Made by a program: the position numbers and the translations under genes
The notes under the pieces: model-generated
Told to the model about the DNA's origin: nothing
The model's input: only the letters and a program-made list of their open reading frames with translations
Databases searched by the model: none
DNA from: Nocardioides marmotae
Lineage (GTDB): Bacteria; Actinomycetota; Actinomycetes; Propionibacteriales; Nocardioidaceae
Assembly (NCBI RefSeq): GCF_013177455.1
Contig: NZ_CP053660.1
Span: forward strand, 4,030,001-4,094,000
DNA length: 64,000 nucleotides
Reading direction: 5' to 3'
Shown here: piece by piece, positions 7,239 to 17,534 of the stretch
Position numbering within the stretch: position 1 is the stretch's first letter
Layout of the letters: each line of letters begins with the position of its first letter

Positions 7239-9827
7239 TCAGTCGGCCCGCAGCGCCAGACCCTCCTCGCCGAGGTCGACCGAGACCGAGCCGCCGTCGG
7301 TGACCTCGCCCGCGATGAGCATCCGGGCGAGCGGATCGCCGATGGCCGACTGGATGAGCCGGCGCAGCGGCCGGGCGCCGTACGCCGGGTCCCAGCCCTT
7401 CTCGGCGAGCCAGGTCCTGGCGGCGTCGCTGACGTGGATCGTGATGCGCCGCACCGCCAGCCGCTGCTCGAGCAGCGCGAGCTGGAGGTCGACGATCTTG
7501 GTCAGGTCGGCCAGCGAGAGCGCGTCGAAGGTGACGATCTCGTCGAGCCGGTTGAGGAACTCGGGCTTGAAGGAGGACCGGACCACCGCCATCACCGACT
7601 CCTTCTTCTTCTCCGGCTCCAGCGTCGGGTCGACCAGGTAGGTCGAGCCGAGGTTGCTGGTCAGGATGAGGATGGTGTTGCGGAAGTCGACCGTGCGGCC
7701 CTGGCCGTCGGTCAGCCGGCCGTCGTCGAGGACCTGGAGCAGGATGTCGAAGACCTCCGGGTGCGCCTTCTCCACCTCGTCGAGCAGGACGACGGAGTAC
7801 GGCCGGCGGCGGACCGCCTCGGTGAGCTGGCCGCCCTCGTCGTAGCCGACGTAGCCCGGAGGCGCACCGACCAGCCGGGAGACCGAGTGCTTCTCGGAGT
7901 ACTCGCTCATGTCGATGCGGACGATCGCCCGCTCGTCGTCGAAGAGGAAGTCGGCCAGCGCCTTGGCCAGCTCGGTCTTGCCGGTGCCGGTGGGGCCGAG
8001 GAAGAGGAAGGATCCGGTCGGCCGGTTGGGGTCGGCGATGCCGGCCCGCGAGCGGCGTACGGCGTCGCTGACCGCGGTCACGGCCTCGCGCTGCCCGATC
8101 AGCCGCTCGCCGATGACCTCCTCCATCCGCAGCAGCTTGGCGGTCTCGCCCTCGAGCATCCGGCCGGTCGGGATGCCGGTCCAGGCCTCGACGACCTCGG
8201 CCACCTGCTCGGCGCCGACCTCCTCGCCCACCAGCGGCTCGAGGGTGGACGTGGACGTCGTGGAGGCGGTCTCGATCTGCGCCTCGAGCTCGGGGATGCG
8301 GCCGTAGAGGATCTCGCTGGCCTTGCCGAGGTCGCCCTCGCGCTGGAGCCGTTCGGCCTCGATCCGCAGCTGGTCGAGCCGGCGGCGCAGCTCGCCCTCG
8401 CCCTCGAGGGACTGCTTCTCGGTCTCCCAGCGGGCCTCGAGCGCGCGCAGCTCCTCCTCGCGGTCGGCGAGGTCGGCGCGCAGCCGCTCGAGCCGGTCGA
8501 CGGAGGCCTCGTCGCTCTCCTTCTCCAGCGCGAACTCCTCCATCTTCAGCCGCTCGACGCGGCGGCGCAGCTCGTCGATCTCCTCCGGGGAGGACTCGAT
8601 CTCCATCCGCAGCCGGCTCGCGGCCTCATCGATCAGGTCGATGGCCTTGTCGGGCAGCTGGCGGCCCGGGATGTAGCGGTCGCTCAGGGTCGCGGCGGCG
8701 ACCAGGGCGGCGTCGGTGATCCGCACGCCGTGGTGGGCCTCGTACTTCTCCTGGATGCCGCGCAGGATCTGGACGGTGTCCTCGACGCTCGGCTCGCCGA
8801 CGAAGACCTGCTGGAAGCGGCGCTCCAGCGCGGGGTCCTTCTCGATCCGCTCGCGGTACTCATCGAGCGTGGTCGCGCCGATCATGTGCAGCTCACCGCG
8901 CGCGAGCATCGGCTTGAGCATGTTGCCCGCGTCCATCGCGGAGTCGCCGCCGGCGCCGGCCCCGACGACGGTGTGCAGCTCGTCGATGAAGGTGATGATC
9001 TGGCCGCCGGCGTCCTTGATCTCCTCCAGGACCGCCTTGAGCCGCTCCTCGAACTCACCGCGGTACTTCGCGCCGGCCACCATCGCGGCGAGGTCCAGGC
9101 TCAGCACGCGCCGGCCCTTGAGGGAGTCGGGCACGTCCCCGGCGACGACCCGCTGGGCGAGCCCCTCGACGACGGCGGTCTTGCCGACGCCGGGCTCGCC
9201 GATGAGGACCGGGTTGTTCTTGGTGCGCCGGGAGAGCACCTGGACCACCCGGCGGATCTCGGCGTCGCGGCCGATGACCGGGTCGAGCCGGCCCTCCTCG
9301 GCGGCCAAGGTCAGGTCGACGGAGTACTTCTCGAGCGCCTCGTAGGTCGACTCGGCGTCCTCGCTGGTCACCCGGCGGTTGCCGCGGACGGCGGTCAGCG
9401 ACTCGCGCATCCCCTCGGCGGTCAGTCCGGCGTCGGTCAGCACGGTGCGGGCGCTGCTCTCGACGGTGGCCAGCGCGATCAGCAGGTGCTCGCTGGCGAC
9501 GTAGTCGTCCTTCATCGAGGACGCGAGGTCGAGCGCGCTGGCGAGCACGCGGGTCAGCGCGGCCGAGGCGGTGGGCTGCTGCACCGTCGCGCCCGACGCC
9601 TTCGGCAACCGGTCGCGCTCGGCGGCGGCGACACGGACCAGGCCGGCCACGTCGACCCCGGCCTTGGCGACCAGGTTGGCGGCCGTGCCGCCCTCCTGGA
9701 GGAGCAGGGCCACCAGGAGGTGGATCGGCTCGGTGTGGCTGTTGCCGGCGGTCGTGGCGGAGAGCTGGGCAGCCTCGATGGCCTCGCGACTGCGGGTGGT
9801 GAACTTCTCGGCGCCGAACTGGCTCAT
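7239..9827 (-). CDS. clpB: ATP-dependent disaggregase ClpB
   Basis: An 862-residue AAA+ Hsp100 protein that extracts polypeptides from aggregates together with DnaK/DnaJ/GrpE in the cytosol. Domains in order: Clp N-terminal repeats (FTTRSREAIEAAQ, then a second copy around residue 80); NBD1 with Walker A GEPGVGKTAVVEG and Walker B ITFIDELH; a coiled-coil M-domain around residues 390-520 (long Glu/Arg/Leu run); NBD2 with Walker A GPTGTGKTELAKA and VVLLDEVEKAHPEV; and a C-terminal domain. The length matches the family. The ATG at 9827 has AGGAG 7 nt upstream; the 27-residue upstream extension of the open frame lacks support. A HAIR box 62 bp before the start indicates HspR control. Confidence 0.96.
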   Translation of the reverse strand: MSQFGAEKFTTRSREAIEAAQLSATTAGNSHTEPIHLLVALLLQEGGTAANLVAKAGVDVAGLVRVAAAERDRLPKASGATVQQPTASAALTRVLASALDLASSMKDDYVASEHLLIALATVESSARTVLTDAGLTAEGMRESLTAVRGNRRVTSEDAESTYEALEKYSVDLTLAAEEGRLDPVIGRDAEIRRVVQVLSRRTKNNPVLIGEPGVGKTAVVEGLAQRVVAGDVPDSLKGRRVLSLDLAAMVAGAKYRGEFEERLKAVLEEIKDAGGQIITFIDELHTVVGAGAGGDSAMDAGNMLKPMLARGELHMIGATTLDEYRERIEKDPALERRFQQVFVGEPSVEDTVQILRGIQEKYEAHHGVRITDAALVAAATLSDRYIPGRQLPDKAIDLIDEAASRLRMEIESSPEEIDELRRRVERLKMEEFALEKESDEASVDRLERLRADLADREEELRALEARWETEKQSLEGEGELRRRLDQLRIEAERLQREGDLGKASEILYGRIPELEAQIETASTTSTSTLEPLVGEEVGAEQVAEVVEAWTGIPTGRMLEGETAKLLRMEEVIGERLIGQREAVTAVSDAVRRSRAGIADPNRPTGSFLFLGPTGTGKTELAKALADFLFDDERAIVRIDMSEYSEKHSVSRLVGAPPGYVGYDEGGQLTEAVRRRPYSVVLLDEVEKAHPEVFDILLQVLDDGRLTDGQGRTVDFRNTILILTSNLGSTYLVDPTLEPEKKKESVMAVVRSSFKPEFLNRLDEIVTFDALSLADLTKIVDLQLALLEQRLAVRRITIHVSDAARTWLAEKGWDPAYGARPLRRLIQSAIGDPLARMLIAGEVTDGGSVSVDLGEEGLALRAD

Positions 9828-9888
9828 GGGCGTCTCCTGTTGCGTGCGGGGGACCAGTGTGGTCGTCATCGGTACCAACGCGCCAGAA

Positions 9889-9909
9889 GTTGAGTCTGTT
9901 CCGCTCAAC
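9889..9909. promoter_or_regulatory. HAIR box (HspR operator) upstream of clpB
   Basis: GTTGAGT (9889-9895), 7-nt spacer, GCTCAAC (9903-9909) forms a perfect inverted repeat. It matches the HspR-associated consensus CTTGAGT-N7-ACTCAAG except at the outermost base of each arm and one inner base. It lies 62 bp upstream of the clpB start. The remaining 208 bp up to 10118 hold a TAGCCT box (about 10068-10073) that may serve the plus-strand operon. Confidence 0.85.
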
Positions 9910-10117
9910 TTCCTTCAGTTCCCGCAGGTGGCGCCGGGGGCCCGTCCAGGGTCGAAGGTCGCGACCGGGGGTGGCCGATCGGCCGGGGTCCCCGCCTCCT
10001 GCCTAGTCCGGCCGGGCAGTTGCCGCCCGATTTCCCACGAACGACCCGACGTCCCCGGTCCGTCGACCTAGCCTCGCCGCGGGAGTCCTCGCCGCGGCGG
10101 GGGCGGGGGAGGGACAC

Positions 10118-10903
10118 ATGACGGCCTGGACGGCCGCGAGCGGCGCGAGCCTGCTCGCGCACGGCGTGCACTGGACCATCGTCCTCGGCGGGACCGCCGG
10201 GATGGTGGCGCTCGTGCTGCCCTCGGCGCTCGACCGGCTCGCGCCGGGGCTCGCACCGCGGCTCAACCCGGCGCCCGCGACGCCGCGGGACGAGCACGAG
10301 CGACGGGTCCACGAGGTCCGGCAGCGGCTGGCGGCCGGCGCGCCCAGCGGCGTACCCACCGCCACGCCGTTCTTCCTCGCCGGCGCCGCGGCCCGGCGCC
10401 CCCGCCCGGCTCCGTCGTACGACGCCCGCCTCACCGCCCCGCTCGCGCTGGTCGCCGCGCTGGCCGCCGCGGGCGTGCACGCGGCCGTCGGCGCGGCCCA
10501 CCTCGCGGCCCAGCCGCTGCTGGGCGCGTTCTTCCTCGCGTGCGGGCTGGCCCAGCTGGCCTGGGCCGCGCACGCCCTCCAGGGTCCGTCGGTCGGGTCG
10601 GTCCGCGCCGCGCTGCTCGGCAACGCCGGGCTGGTGGCGGTGTGGCTGGCCTCGCGCACCACCGGCCTGCCGGGCGTCCCCGGCCTCGGGGAGCCCGAGC
10701 CGGTCGGCGCCTGGGACCTGCTCGCCGTCGGGTGGCAGCTGGTCCTCGTCGCGGCGTGCGCCCGACTGCTCGCCCGCGGAGCCACCGCGACCCGCCCGGC
10801 CGCGGCGGCCGCGTGGCGGGAGTGGCAGCCCGCGGCCCGATGGTTCCTCCTCGGGTCCGCCCTGGTCCTGGCCCTGACGTCGACGAGCGGAGTGGCGGCA
10901 TGA
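10118..10903 (+). CDS. Multi-pass membrane protein, first gene of signalling operon
   Basis: A 261-residue Ala/Leu-rich protein with about five to six predicted membrane helices (about residues 20-40, 105-130, 135-155, 165-185, 205-225, 240-258). A 60-residue basic loop sits between the first and second helices (RDEHERRVHEVRQRLAAG). I do not recognise a family. The ATG at 10118 follows a GGGGGAGGGA purine run that serves as ribosome binding site. Its stop overlaps the next ATG (ATGA), so it is translationally coupled to the pseudo-kinase-like sensor at 10900 and probably part of the same membrane-sensing unit. Histidines in the helices (HGVHW, GVHAAVGAAHLA) might bind metal or heme, but that is speculative. 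Confidence 0.7.
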   Translation: MTAWTAASGASLLAHGVHWTIVLGGTAGMVALVLPSALDRLAPGLAPRLNPAPATPRDEHERRVHEVRQRLAAGAPSGVPTATPFFLAGAAARRPRPAPSYDARLTAPLALVAALAAAGVHAAVGAAHLAAQPLLGAFFLACGLAQLAWAAHALQGPSVGSVRAALLGNAGLVAVWLASRTTGLPGVPGLGEPEPVGAWDLLAVGWQLVLVAACARLLARGATATRPAAAAAWREWQPAARWFLLGSALVLALTSTSGVAA

Positions 10904-11541
10904 TCGAGTCCTGGGTCGTCGGCCTGGTGTGCAACACCGTGATCATGGTCGCCTACCTGCTGATCAGCGTCGCGATCATCGTGCCGCTGTGGCGCAGCCA
11001 CCAGCTGCGGTCCAACCCGCTCGGGGCGGCCACCGCGGCGATCTTCCTCTCCTGCGCGGTCCACCACGGCGCCCACTCGGTGCACATGCTGATGCCCGAG
11101 CTCGGCTACGACCTGGCCGCGGGCTACGCGATGCGCACCGCGTGGGGATGGCCGCTGGCGATCTCCGACATCTTCGGCGCCCTGGTCGGCGTCTGGTACT
11201 GGTCGCTGCGCCGCACCTACTCCTCCCTCATGCAGGGCGCCCAGCTCTTCGAGGACCTCCGCCGCCGCGAGCAGCAGGCACTCGAGCTCAACGACACCGT
11301 CCTGCAGGGCATGGTCGTGGCGAAGATGGCGCTCGACCTCGACGACCCCGCCAAGGCGAACCGGGCGCTGGAGACCTCCATCGAATCCGCCAGCCGGATC
11401 ATCACCGACCTGCTCGGCAGCGAGCACTTCACCGTGGGCATGACCCGCAGCGCGCCGGCCGACGTCATCGCCCCGGCCGCCGCGACCGCCGCGACCGCGG
11501 CCACCACGGAAGGCACCCCCACCGAGAGGCCGCCCACATGA
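10900..11541 (+). CDS. Membrane sensor with degenerate histidine-kinase dimerisation box
   Basis: A 213-residue protein. Three hydrophobic segments (about residues 5-32, 42-60, 82-103) lead into a helical region REQQALELNDTVLQGMVVAKMALDL. This is a HisKA_3-type H-box in which the phospho-accepting histidine (ELHDT) is replaced by asparagine (ELNDT). No ATPase domain follows; the rest is a second helix (RALETSIESASRIITDLLG) and an Ala/Thr-rich tail. It therefore looks like a receptor that dimerises but cannot autophosphorylate. The gene overlaps both neighbours by 4 nt (ATGA), which places it in one operon with the REC-kinase at 11538. It could present a signal to that kinase or form a pseudo-kinase scaffold. 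Confidence 0.72.
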   Translation: MIESWVVGLVCNTVIMVAYLLISVAIIVPLWRSHQLRSNPLGAATAAIFLSCAVHHGAHSVHMLMPELGYDLAAGYAMRTAWGWPLAISDIFGALVGVWYWSLRRTYSSLMQGAQLFEDLRRREQQALELNDTVLQGMVVAKMALDLDDPAKANRALETSIESASRIITDLLGSEHFTVGMTRSAPADVIAPAAATAATAATTEGTPTERPPT

Positions 11542-13046
11542 GCACCGCACCCCGCATCGAGCCCAGCCGCGTCGTCATCATCGACGACACCGCTGACCTG
11601 CGCGAGCTGCTGCGCATGGCCCTGGACCGGGGCGGCTTCGAGGTGGTCGCCGAGGCCGGCGACGGCCGCGCCGGCATCGAGGCGGTCCGCGAGACCCGGC
11701 CCGACGTGGTCCTGCTCGACCTGTCCATGCCCGTCATGGACGGCCTCGAGGCGCTGCCCTCGATCCGGCGCCTCGCCCCGCAGGCCAGGATCGTGGTGCT
11801 CTCCGGCTTCGGCGCGACCCAGATGTCGGCCCGCGCGATGGCCGCCGGCGCGGACGGCTACGTGCAGAAGGGCGCCTCGCTCACCTCGATCCTCGACTAC
11901 GTCCGTGCCGTCACGGCCGGAGGACCGGTCCGCGCGCCCCGCCCCCTCTCGGTGGTCCCCGAGCCGCCGAGCACCGCCCCGGAGGAGCCCGACCAGATGA
12001 CCGACGACGCGGGCGACACGCTCACCGTCGAGGAGGAGACCTCCCCCCGGCCCACCGTGCACGCCCCGGACACCAGCGAGCCGACCCAGCCGCCGATCGG
12101 CGCGCACGTCTCGTCCTGGGAGGCGCTCGGCATGGCGCCGTACGGCGTGCTCGAGCTGGCCGACGAGCCGCTGTTCCGCGTCGTCTACGCCAACACCGTC
12201 GCGCAGCGCCTGCTCGTCGAGCGGTGCGCGCCCGGCACCCCGCTCTCGCTCGTGGCCCCGCAGCTGGCCGGCCCGGTCGCCTTCCACCGGCTCGACGGCG
12301 ACGCCTCCTTCGAGATCGTCCTGCCCGGCGGCGCGGCCCGCGCCACCCTGCGCCGCACCGGCTGGTCGGTGCTGGTCTACCTCGACTCGGCCTCCGACGA
12401 CGTCGGGCTGCTGCGCCGGGCGATCGCCACGACCGCGCACGAGATCCGCGGCCCGGTCGCCGTCATCTGCGGCATCGCCGAGACCATCGGCTGGGCCGGC
12501 GCCGACCTCGACGCCGAGCAGCGCGACCGGCTGATGACCTCCGTGGCCCGCCAGGCGCGGATGCTCGACAGCATCACCGCCGACCTGCTGACCGCCGCGC
12601 AGATCCAGCGCGGCACGCTCCGCATCGACCTGCAGACCGTCGACCCGCGCTCCGCCATCGAGTCGGTCGTGGCCGACCGCTACGACGTCACGCTCCGCGT
12701 CGAGGACGAGCGGCTCGTGCGCGCCGACCCGCTGCGGTTCGAGCAGATGCTCACCAACCTGCTGGGCAACGCCCAGAAGTACGGCGCCGCGCCGTACACC
12801 GTGCACGTGCGCCCCGACGGCGACCTGGTCTCCATCGACGTCGTGGACGCCGGCGAGGGGGTGCCCGAGGAGTTCCGCGCCTCGCTGTTCGGCGAGTTCA
12901 GCCGCGCCCACGGCACCGTCGCGACCGGCACCGGCCTGGGCCTCTACGTCGTGCGGACCCTCGCCGAGGCGCAGAGCGGGCGGGCGTCGTACGCGCCGGG
13001 ACCCTACGGCGGGTCGGTCTTCACCATCAGCCTGCGCGCCTGCTGA
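11538..13046 (+). CDS. Response regulator-histidine kinase fusion (REC-PAS-HisKA-HATPase)
   Basis: A 502-residue soluble signalling protein. An N-terminal receiver domain (about residues 10-130) carries the acidic pair IIDD, the phospho-Asp in DVVLLDLSMP and the conserved Lys in VQKGAS. A Pro/Glu-rich linker (about 135-190) and a PAS-like region (about 195-285) follow. A HisKA domain has the intact H-box TAHEIRGPVAV (about residue 300), and a HATPase_c domain shows N box LGNAQKYG, G1 DAGEGVP and G2 GTGLGLYV. There is no membrane segment, so input must come from partners, plausibly the coupled membrane proteins at 10118 and 10900. The receiver at the N-terminus is the reverse of common hybrid kinases. 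The output is unknown; no DNA-binding domain is present. Confidence 0.85.
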   Translation: MSTAPRIEPSRVVIIDDTADLRELLRMALDRGGFEVVAEAGDGRAGIEAVRETRPDVVLLDLSMPVMDGLEALPSIRRLAPQARIVVLSGFGATQMSARAMAAGADGYVQKGASLTSILDYVRAVTAGGPVRAPRPLSVVPEPPSTAPEEPDQMTDDAGDTLTVEEETSPRPTVHAPDTSEPTQPPIGAHVSSWEALGMAPYGVLELADEPLFRVVYANTVAQRLLVERCAPGTPLSLVAPQLAGPVAFHRLDGDASFEIVLPGGAARATLRRTGWSVLVYLDSASDDVGLLRRAIATTAHEIRGPVAVICGIAETIGWAGADLDAEQRDRLMTSVARQARMLDSITADLLTAAQIQRGTLRIDLQTVDPRSAIESVVADRYDVTLRVEDERLVRADPLRFEQMLTNLLGNAQKYGAAPYTVHVRPDGDLVSIDVVDAGEGVPEEFRASLFGEFSRAHGTVATGTGLGLYVVRTLAEAQSGRASYAPGPYGGSVFTISLRAC

Positions 13047-13070
13047 GGCCGGGCACGGGTCAGCGGCGGG

Positions 13071-13508
13071 TCAGCGGCTGCGGCGCCAGACGACGATCGC
13101 GGCGGTGGGGTCGGGCGAGCGGAGCACGGGCAGCTTGTTCGCCACGACCTCGGTACGTCGCGTGGTGACCGCCTGGCGCAGCGCCTCGCGGGTGGCGTCG
13201 AGCTCGTCTCGGAGCTCCTCGTTGCGGGCGCGCAGCGCGTCGACCTGGTTCTGCAGCTCCATGATCCGGCGCACGCCCTCGATGCCGATGCCGGCCGAGG
13301 TCAGGTCGGCGATCTCGCGCAGCCGCTCGATGTCGCGGTGGGAGTAGCGCCGGCCGCCGCCGACGGTGCGCCCCGGCGTGATCAGGCCGAGGCGCTCGTA
13401 GGTGCGCAGCGTCTGGGGGTGCAGCCCGGTGAGCTCGGCGGCGACGCTGATGACGTAGACGGCGGCGTCCGGGCCCGGGACGAACGGCGGGGTCGTCGAC
13501 GCCGTCAT
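13071..13508 (-). CDS. hspR: Heat-shock repressor HspR (MerR family)
   Basis: A 145-residue MerR-type repressor. The N-terminal winged helix-turn-helix (about residues 16-85) reads YVISVAAELTGLHPQTLRTYERLGLITPGRTVGGGRRYSHRDIERLREI, in pieces typical of HspR. It is followed by a coiled coil (LQNQVDALRARNEELRDELDATREAL) for dimerisation. The tail is basic with EVVANKLPVLRS. In actinobacteria HspR binds HAIR repeats, usually with DnaK as co-repressor, and represses dnaK and clpB. Both HAIR boxes are present in this window. It is the last gene of dnaK-grpE-dnaJ-hspR, starting 2 bp after dnaJ, so it is autoregulated. Confidence 0.93.
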   Translation of the reverse strand: MTASTTPPFVPGPDAAVYVISVAAELTGLHPQTLRTYERLGLITPGRTVGGGRRYSHRDIERLREIADLTSAGIGIEGVRRIMELQNQVDALRARNEELRDELDATREALRQAVTTRRTEVVANKLPVLRSPDPTAAIVVWRRSR

Positions 13509-13510
13509 CC

Positions 13511-14695
13511 TCAGCTCCCCTCGAACAGCCCGGCCCGCAGCGGCTTGCCCGCCATCGCCTCGCGGTAGGCCTCGACCGCCTCTCGGGTCCGCGCGTCCAG
13601 CACCGCCGGGACCTGGACCTCGACGGTGGCGAGCAGGTCGCCCTTGGACCCGTCGGCCTTGGGCGCGCCCTTGCCGCGCACGCGGAACGTGCGGCCGGTG
13701 GGCGTGCCGGCGGGGATCCGGAGGGTGACCGGGGCGCCCCCGAGCGTCGGGATCTTCACCTCGGCCCCGAGCGCGGCCTCGTCGAAGGAGATCGGCACCT
13801 CGAGGGTGAGGTTGGCGTCCTTGCGGCCGAAGATCCGGTGCGGGGAGACCTTGACGGTGACGTAGAGGTCGCCGGCCGGGCCGCCGTTCTCCCCTGCCGC
13901 GCCCTTGCCGCGCAGGCGGATCCGCTGGCCGTCCTTGACCCCCGCGGGGATCCGGGCCTGGATGGTGCGCGCCGAGGTGCCGCGGCCGCTGCCGTGGCAG
14001 GTGGGGCACGGCTCGTCGTAGATGAGCTGCCGGCCGCCGCAGCGCGGGCAGGTCTCGTTGATGGCGAACGCGCCGCCGGCCGAGGACACGACGTACCCCG
14101 CGCCCTCGCACTCGGGGCACACGTGGGGCTTGGTGCCGGGCTTGCCGCCGGTGCCCGAGCAGGTGGGGCAGGGCGCGTCGGAGGAGAGCCGCAGGGAGAC
14201 GGTCACGCCCTCGATCGCGTCGGTGAAGCCGATCGTCGCCGTCGTCTCGACGTCGGCGCCCTTGGTGGGCCGGCGGGCCTGCTGGGTGCGCCGCCCGAAG
14301 CCGCCGCCACCCCCGAAGATGTCCCCGAACATGTCCCCGAAGCCGCCGCCACCGCCGGCGCGGTCGCGGAGCAGGTCCTCGAGGTTGATGCCGCCCGCGC
14401 CACCACCGCCGAAGCCGCCCCCGCCGCCACGGAAGCCGCCGGAGGCGTAGAGGGAGCGCATCTCGTCGTACTTCTTGCGCTTCTCGGGGTCTCCGACGAC
14501 GTCGTACGCCTCGGCCACCGCCTTGAACTTCTCGTGCTTGGCGGTGTCGCCGGGGTTGGAGTCGGGGTGGTTGGCGCGCGCGAGCCGCCGGTAGGCCTTC
14601 TTGATCTCGTCGGCCGTGGCGTCCTTCTTCAGGCCGAGCTCGGCGTAGAAGTCCTTCTGGGCCCAGTCGGCCCGGAAACCGTCGTCGGTGCTCAC
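13511..14695 (-). CDS. dnaJ: Chaperone DnaJ (Hsp40, class A)
   Basis: A 394-residue DnaK co-chaperone. The J-domain at about residues 10-75 has the HPD motif (ANHPDSN), followed by a Gly/Phe-rich linker (FRGGGGGFGGGGAGG; GGGGFGDMFGDIFGGGGGF). The zinc-binding region has four Cys repeats: CPTCSGTG, CPECEGAG, CPRCGGRQ and CPTCHGSG. The third departs from CxxCxGxG at its last position. The C-terminal substrate-binding and dimer domains follow. I chose the GTG at 14695, since GGAGGT lies 4 nt upstream; the in-frame GTG at 14701 is the alternative. It sits 43 bp after grpE in the HspR-controlled operon. Confidence 0.94.
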   Translation of the reverse strand: MSTDDGFRADWAQKDFYAELGLKKDATADEIKKAYRRLARANHPDSNPGDTAKHEKFKAVAEAYDVVGDPEKRKKYDEMRSLYASGGFRGGGGGFGGGGAGGINLEDLLRDRAGGGGGFGDMFGDIFGGGGGFGRRTQQARRPTKGADVETTATIGFTDAIEGVTVSLRLSSDAPCPTCSGTGGKPGTKPHVCPECEGAGYVVSSAGGAFAINETCPRCGGRQLIYDEPCPTCHGSGRGTSARTIQARIPAGVKDGQRIRLRGKGAAGENGGPAGDLYVTVKVSPHRIFGRKDANLTLEVPISFDEAALGAEVKIPTLGGAPVTLRIPAGTPTGRTFRVRGKGAPKADGSKGDLLATVEVQVPAVLDARTREAVEAYREAMAGKPLRAGLFEGS

Positions 14696-14738
14696 GCGCA
14701 CCTCCCTCCCTTCGTCACGTGTCTCCTGCTGCGTTCGT

Positions 14739-15388
14739 CTACTGGGGCGGGTCCGCGACCAGGACCTGCGCCGCGCGCACCACGCGGTCGCCGATCCGGT
14801 AGCCCGCCTTGGCGATCACCTTGCAGGTGGTCACCTCGACCTCCGGGTCCTCGCCGAGGTGGCTGAGCGCCTCGTGCAGGCTCGGGTCGAACGCGTCGCC
14901 CGCGGTGCCGAACTTGGTCAGCCCCAGCCGCTCGACGGTCCGCTCGAGCTGCTCGGCGACGGCCTTGAACCCGGCCTCGAGCTCCTGGCCCTGGTGCTGC
15001 GCCGACTCCCGCGCCCGGTCGATGGTGTCGAGGACCTCGATGATCGGCGTGAGCGCGGCGTACGTCGCGTTCTCCCGGATCAGGTCGCGGTCCCGCTCGA
15101 CGCGGCGCTTGTAGTTGACGAACTCGGCCTGCAGTCGCTGCAGGTCGGAGGTCCGCTCGGCGAGCTCCATCCGGGTGAGGGTGAGCTCGTCCTGCGCCGG
15201 GTCGGGGGCCGAGCCCTCGGCGCCCGGCTCGCCCGCGACGTCCTCGGGGGCGAGGTCGGGCCCGGGCGCGGCGGGGGTCTCGGCGACCCCCGCCTCGTCC
15301 ACGTGGCCGGCCGCGTCGCCGGTGACCGGGTCGACCGGGTCGTCGGTCATCGGCGGGCCATTGATGTCCTCGGGCTGCTGGGCGCCGC

Positions 15389-15392
<4 letters not shown>
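14739..15392 (-). CDS. grpE: Nucleotide exchange factor GrpE
   Basis: A 217-residue DnaK partner that speeds ADP release. The first ~60 residues are acidic and disordered (EDINGPPMTDDPVDPVTG...). A long helix (about 65-115, ELTLTRMELAERTSDLQRLQAEF) gives dimerisation. The conserved core NYKRRVERDR and the beta-domain (VTTCKVIAKAGYRIGDRVVRAAQVLV) complete the fold. The GTG start at 15392 overlaps the TGA of dnaK by 4 nt, giving translational coupling. An internal ATG at about 15350 is a possible alternative. Confidence 0.94.
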
Positions 15393-17239
<1,847 letters not shown>

Positions 17240-17399
17240 GGGTGCAACCTCCGCTTGAGTGTGGTGCTGGGTGTGGTGCCTGTGGTGGTGCTGGGGATCT
17301 TGCTGGGTCTTGCTGGGTGCCCGCCGGGATTGCCGGCGGGGATGTCGGGGACCGGGAGCGCCGGGGCGCCCGCGGTGCGAGTCCGAGTGTGACAGACCC

Positions 17400-17420
17400 C
17401 TTGAGTCCGTCAAACTCAAC
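17400..17420. promoter_or_regulatory. HAIR box (HspR operator) upstream of dnaK
   Basis: CTTGAGT (17400-17406), 7-nt spacer, ACTCAAC (17414-17420). It matches CTTGAGT-N7-ACTCAAG except at the final base. It lies 160 bp before the dnaK start. The 5' leader between it and dnaK (17240-17399) is low in complexity, with many CACCACA-type triplets on the mRNA strand, and shows no further gene. The rest of the gap to 17534 holds the upstream region of the M28 peptidase gene. Confidence 0.9.
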
Positions 17421-17534
17421 TTTGCTCACTGGGCACAACGGAGGGTGGGGCGGGGTTGTTCCCGGCCGCCGGATGTGGTGCGCACCACTCGTCCCTCCTC
17501 TGCTTCGGGGCCTGGGTAGGGCACCATCGGGGAC

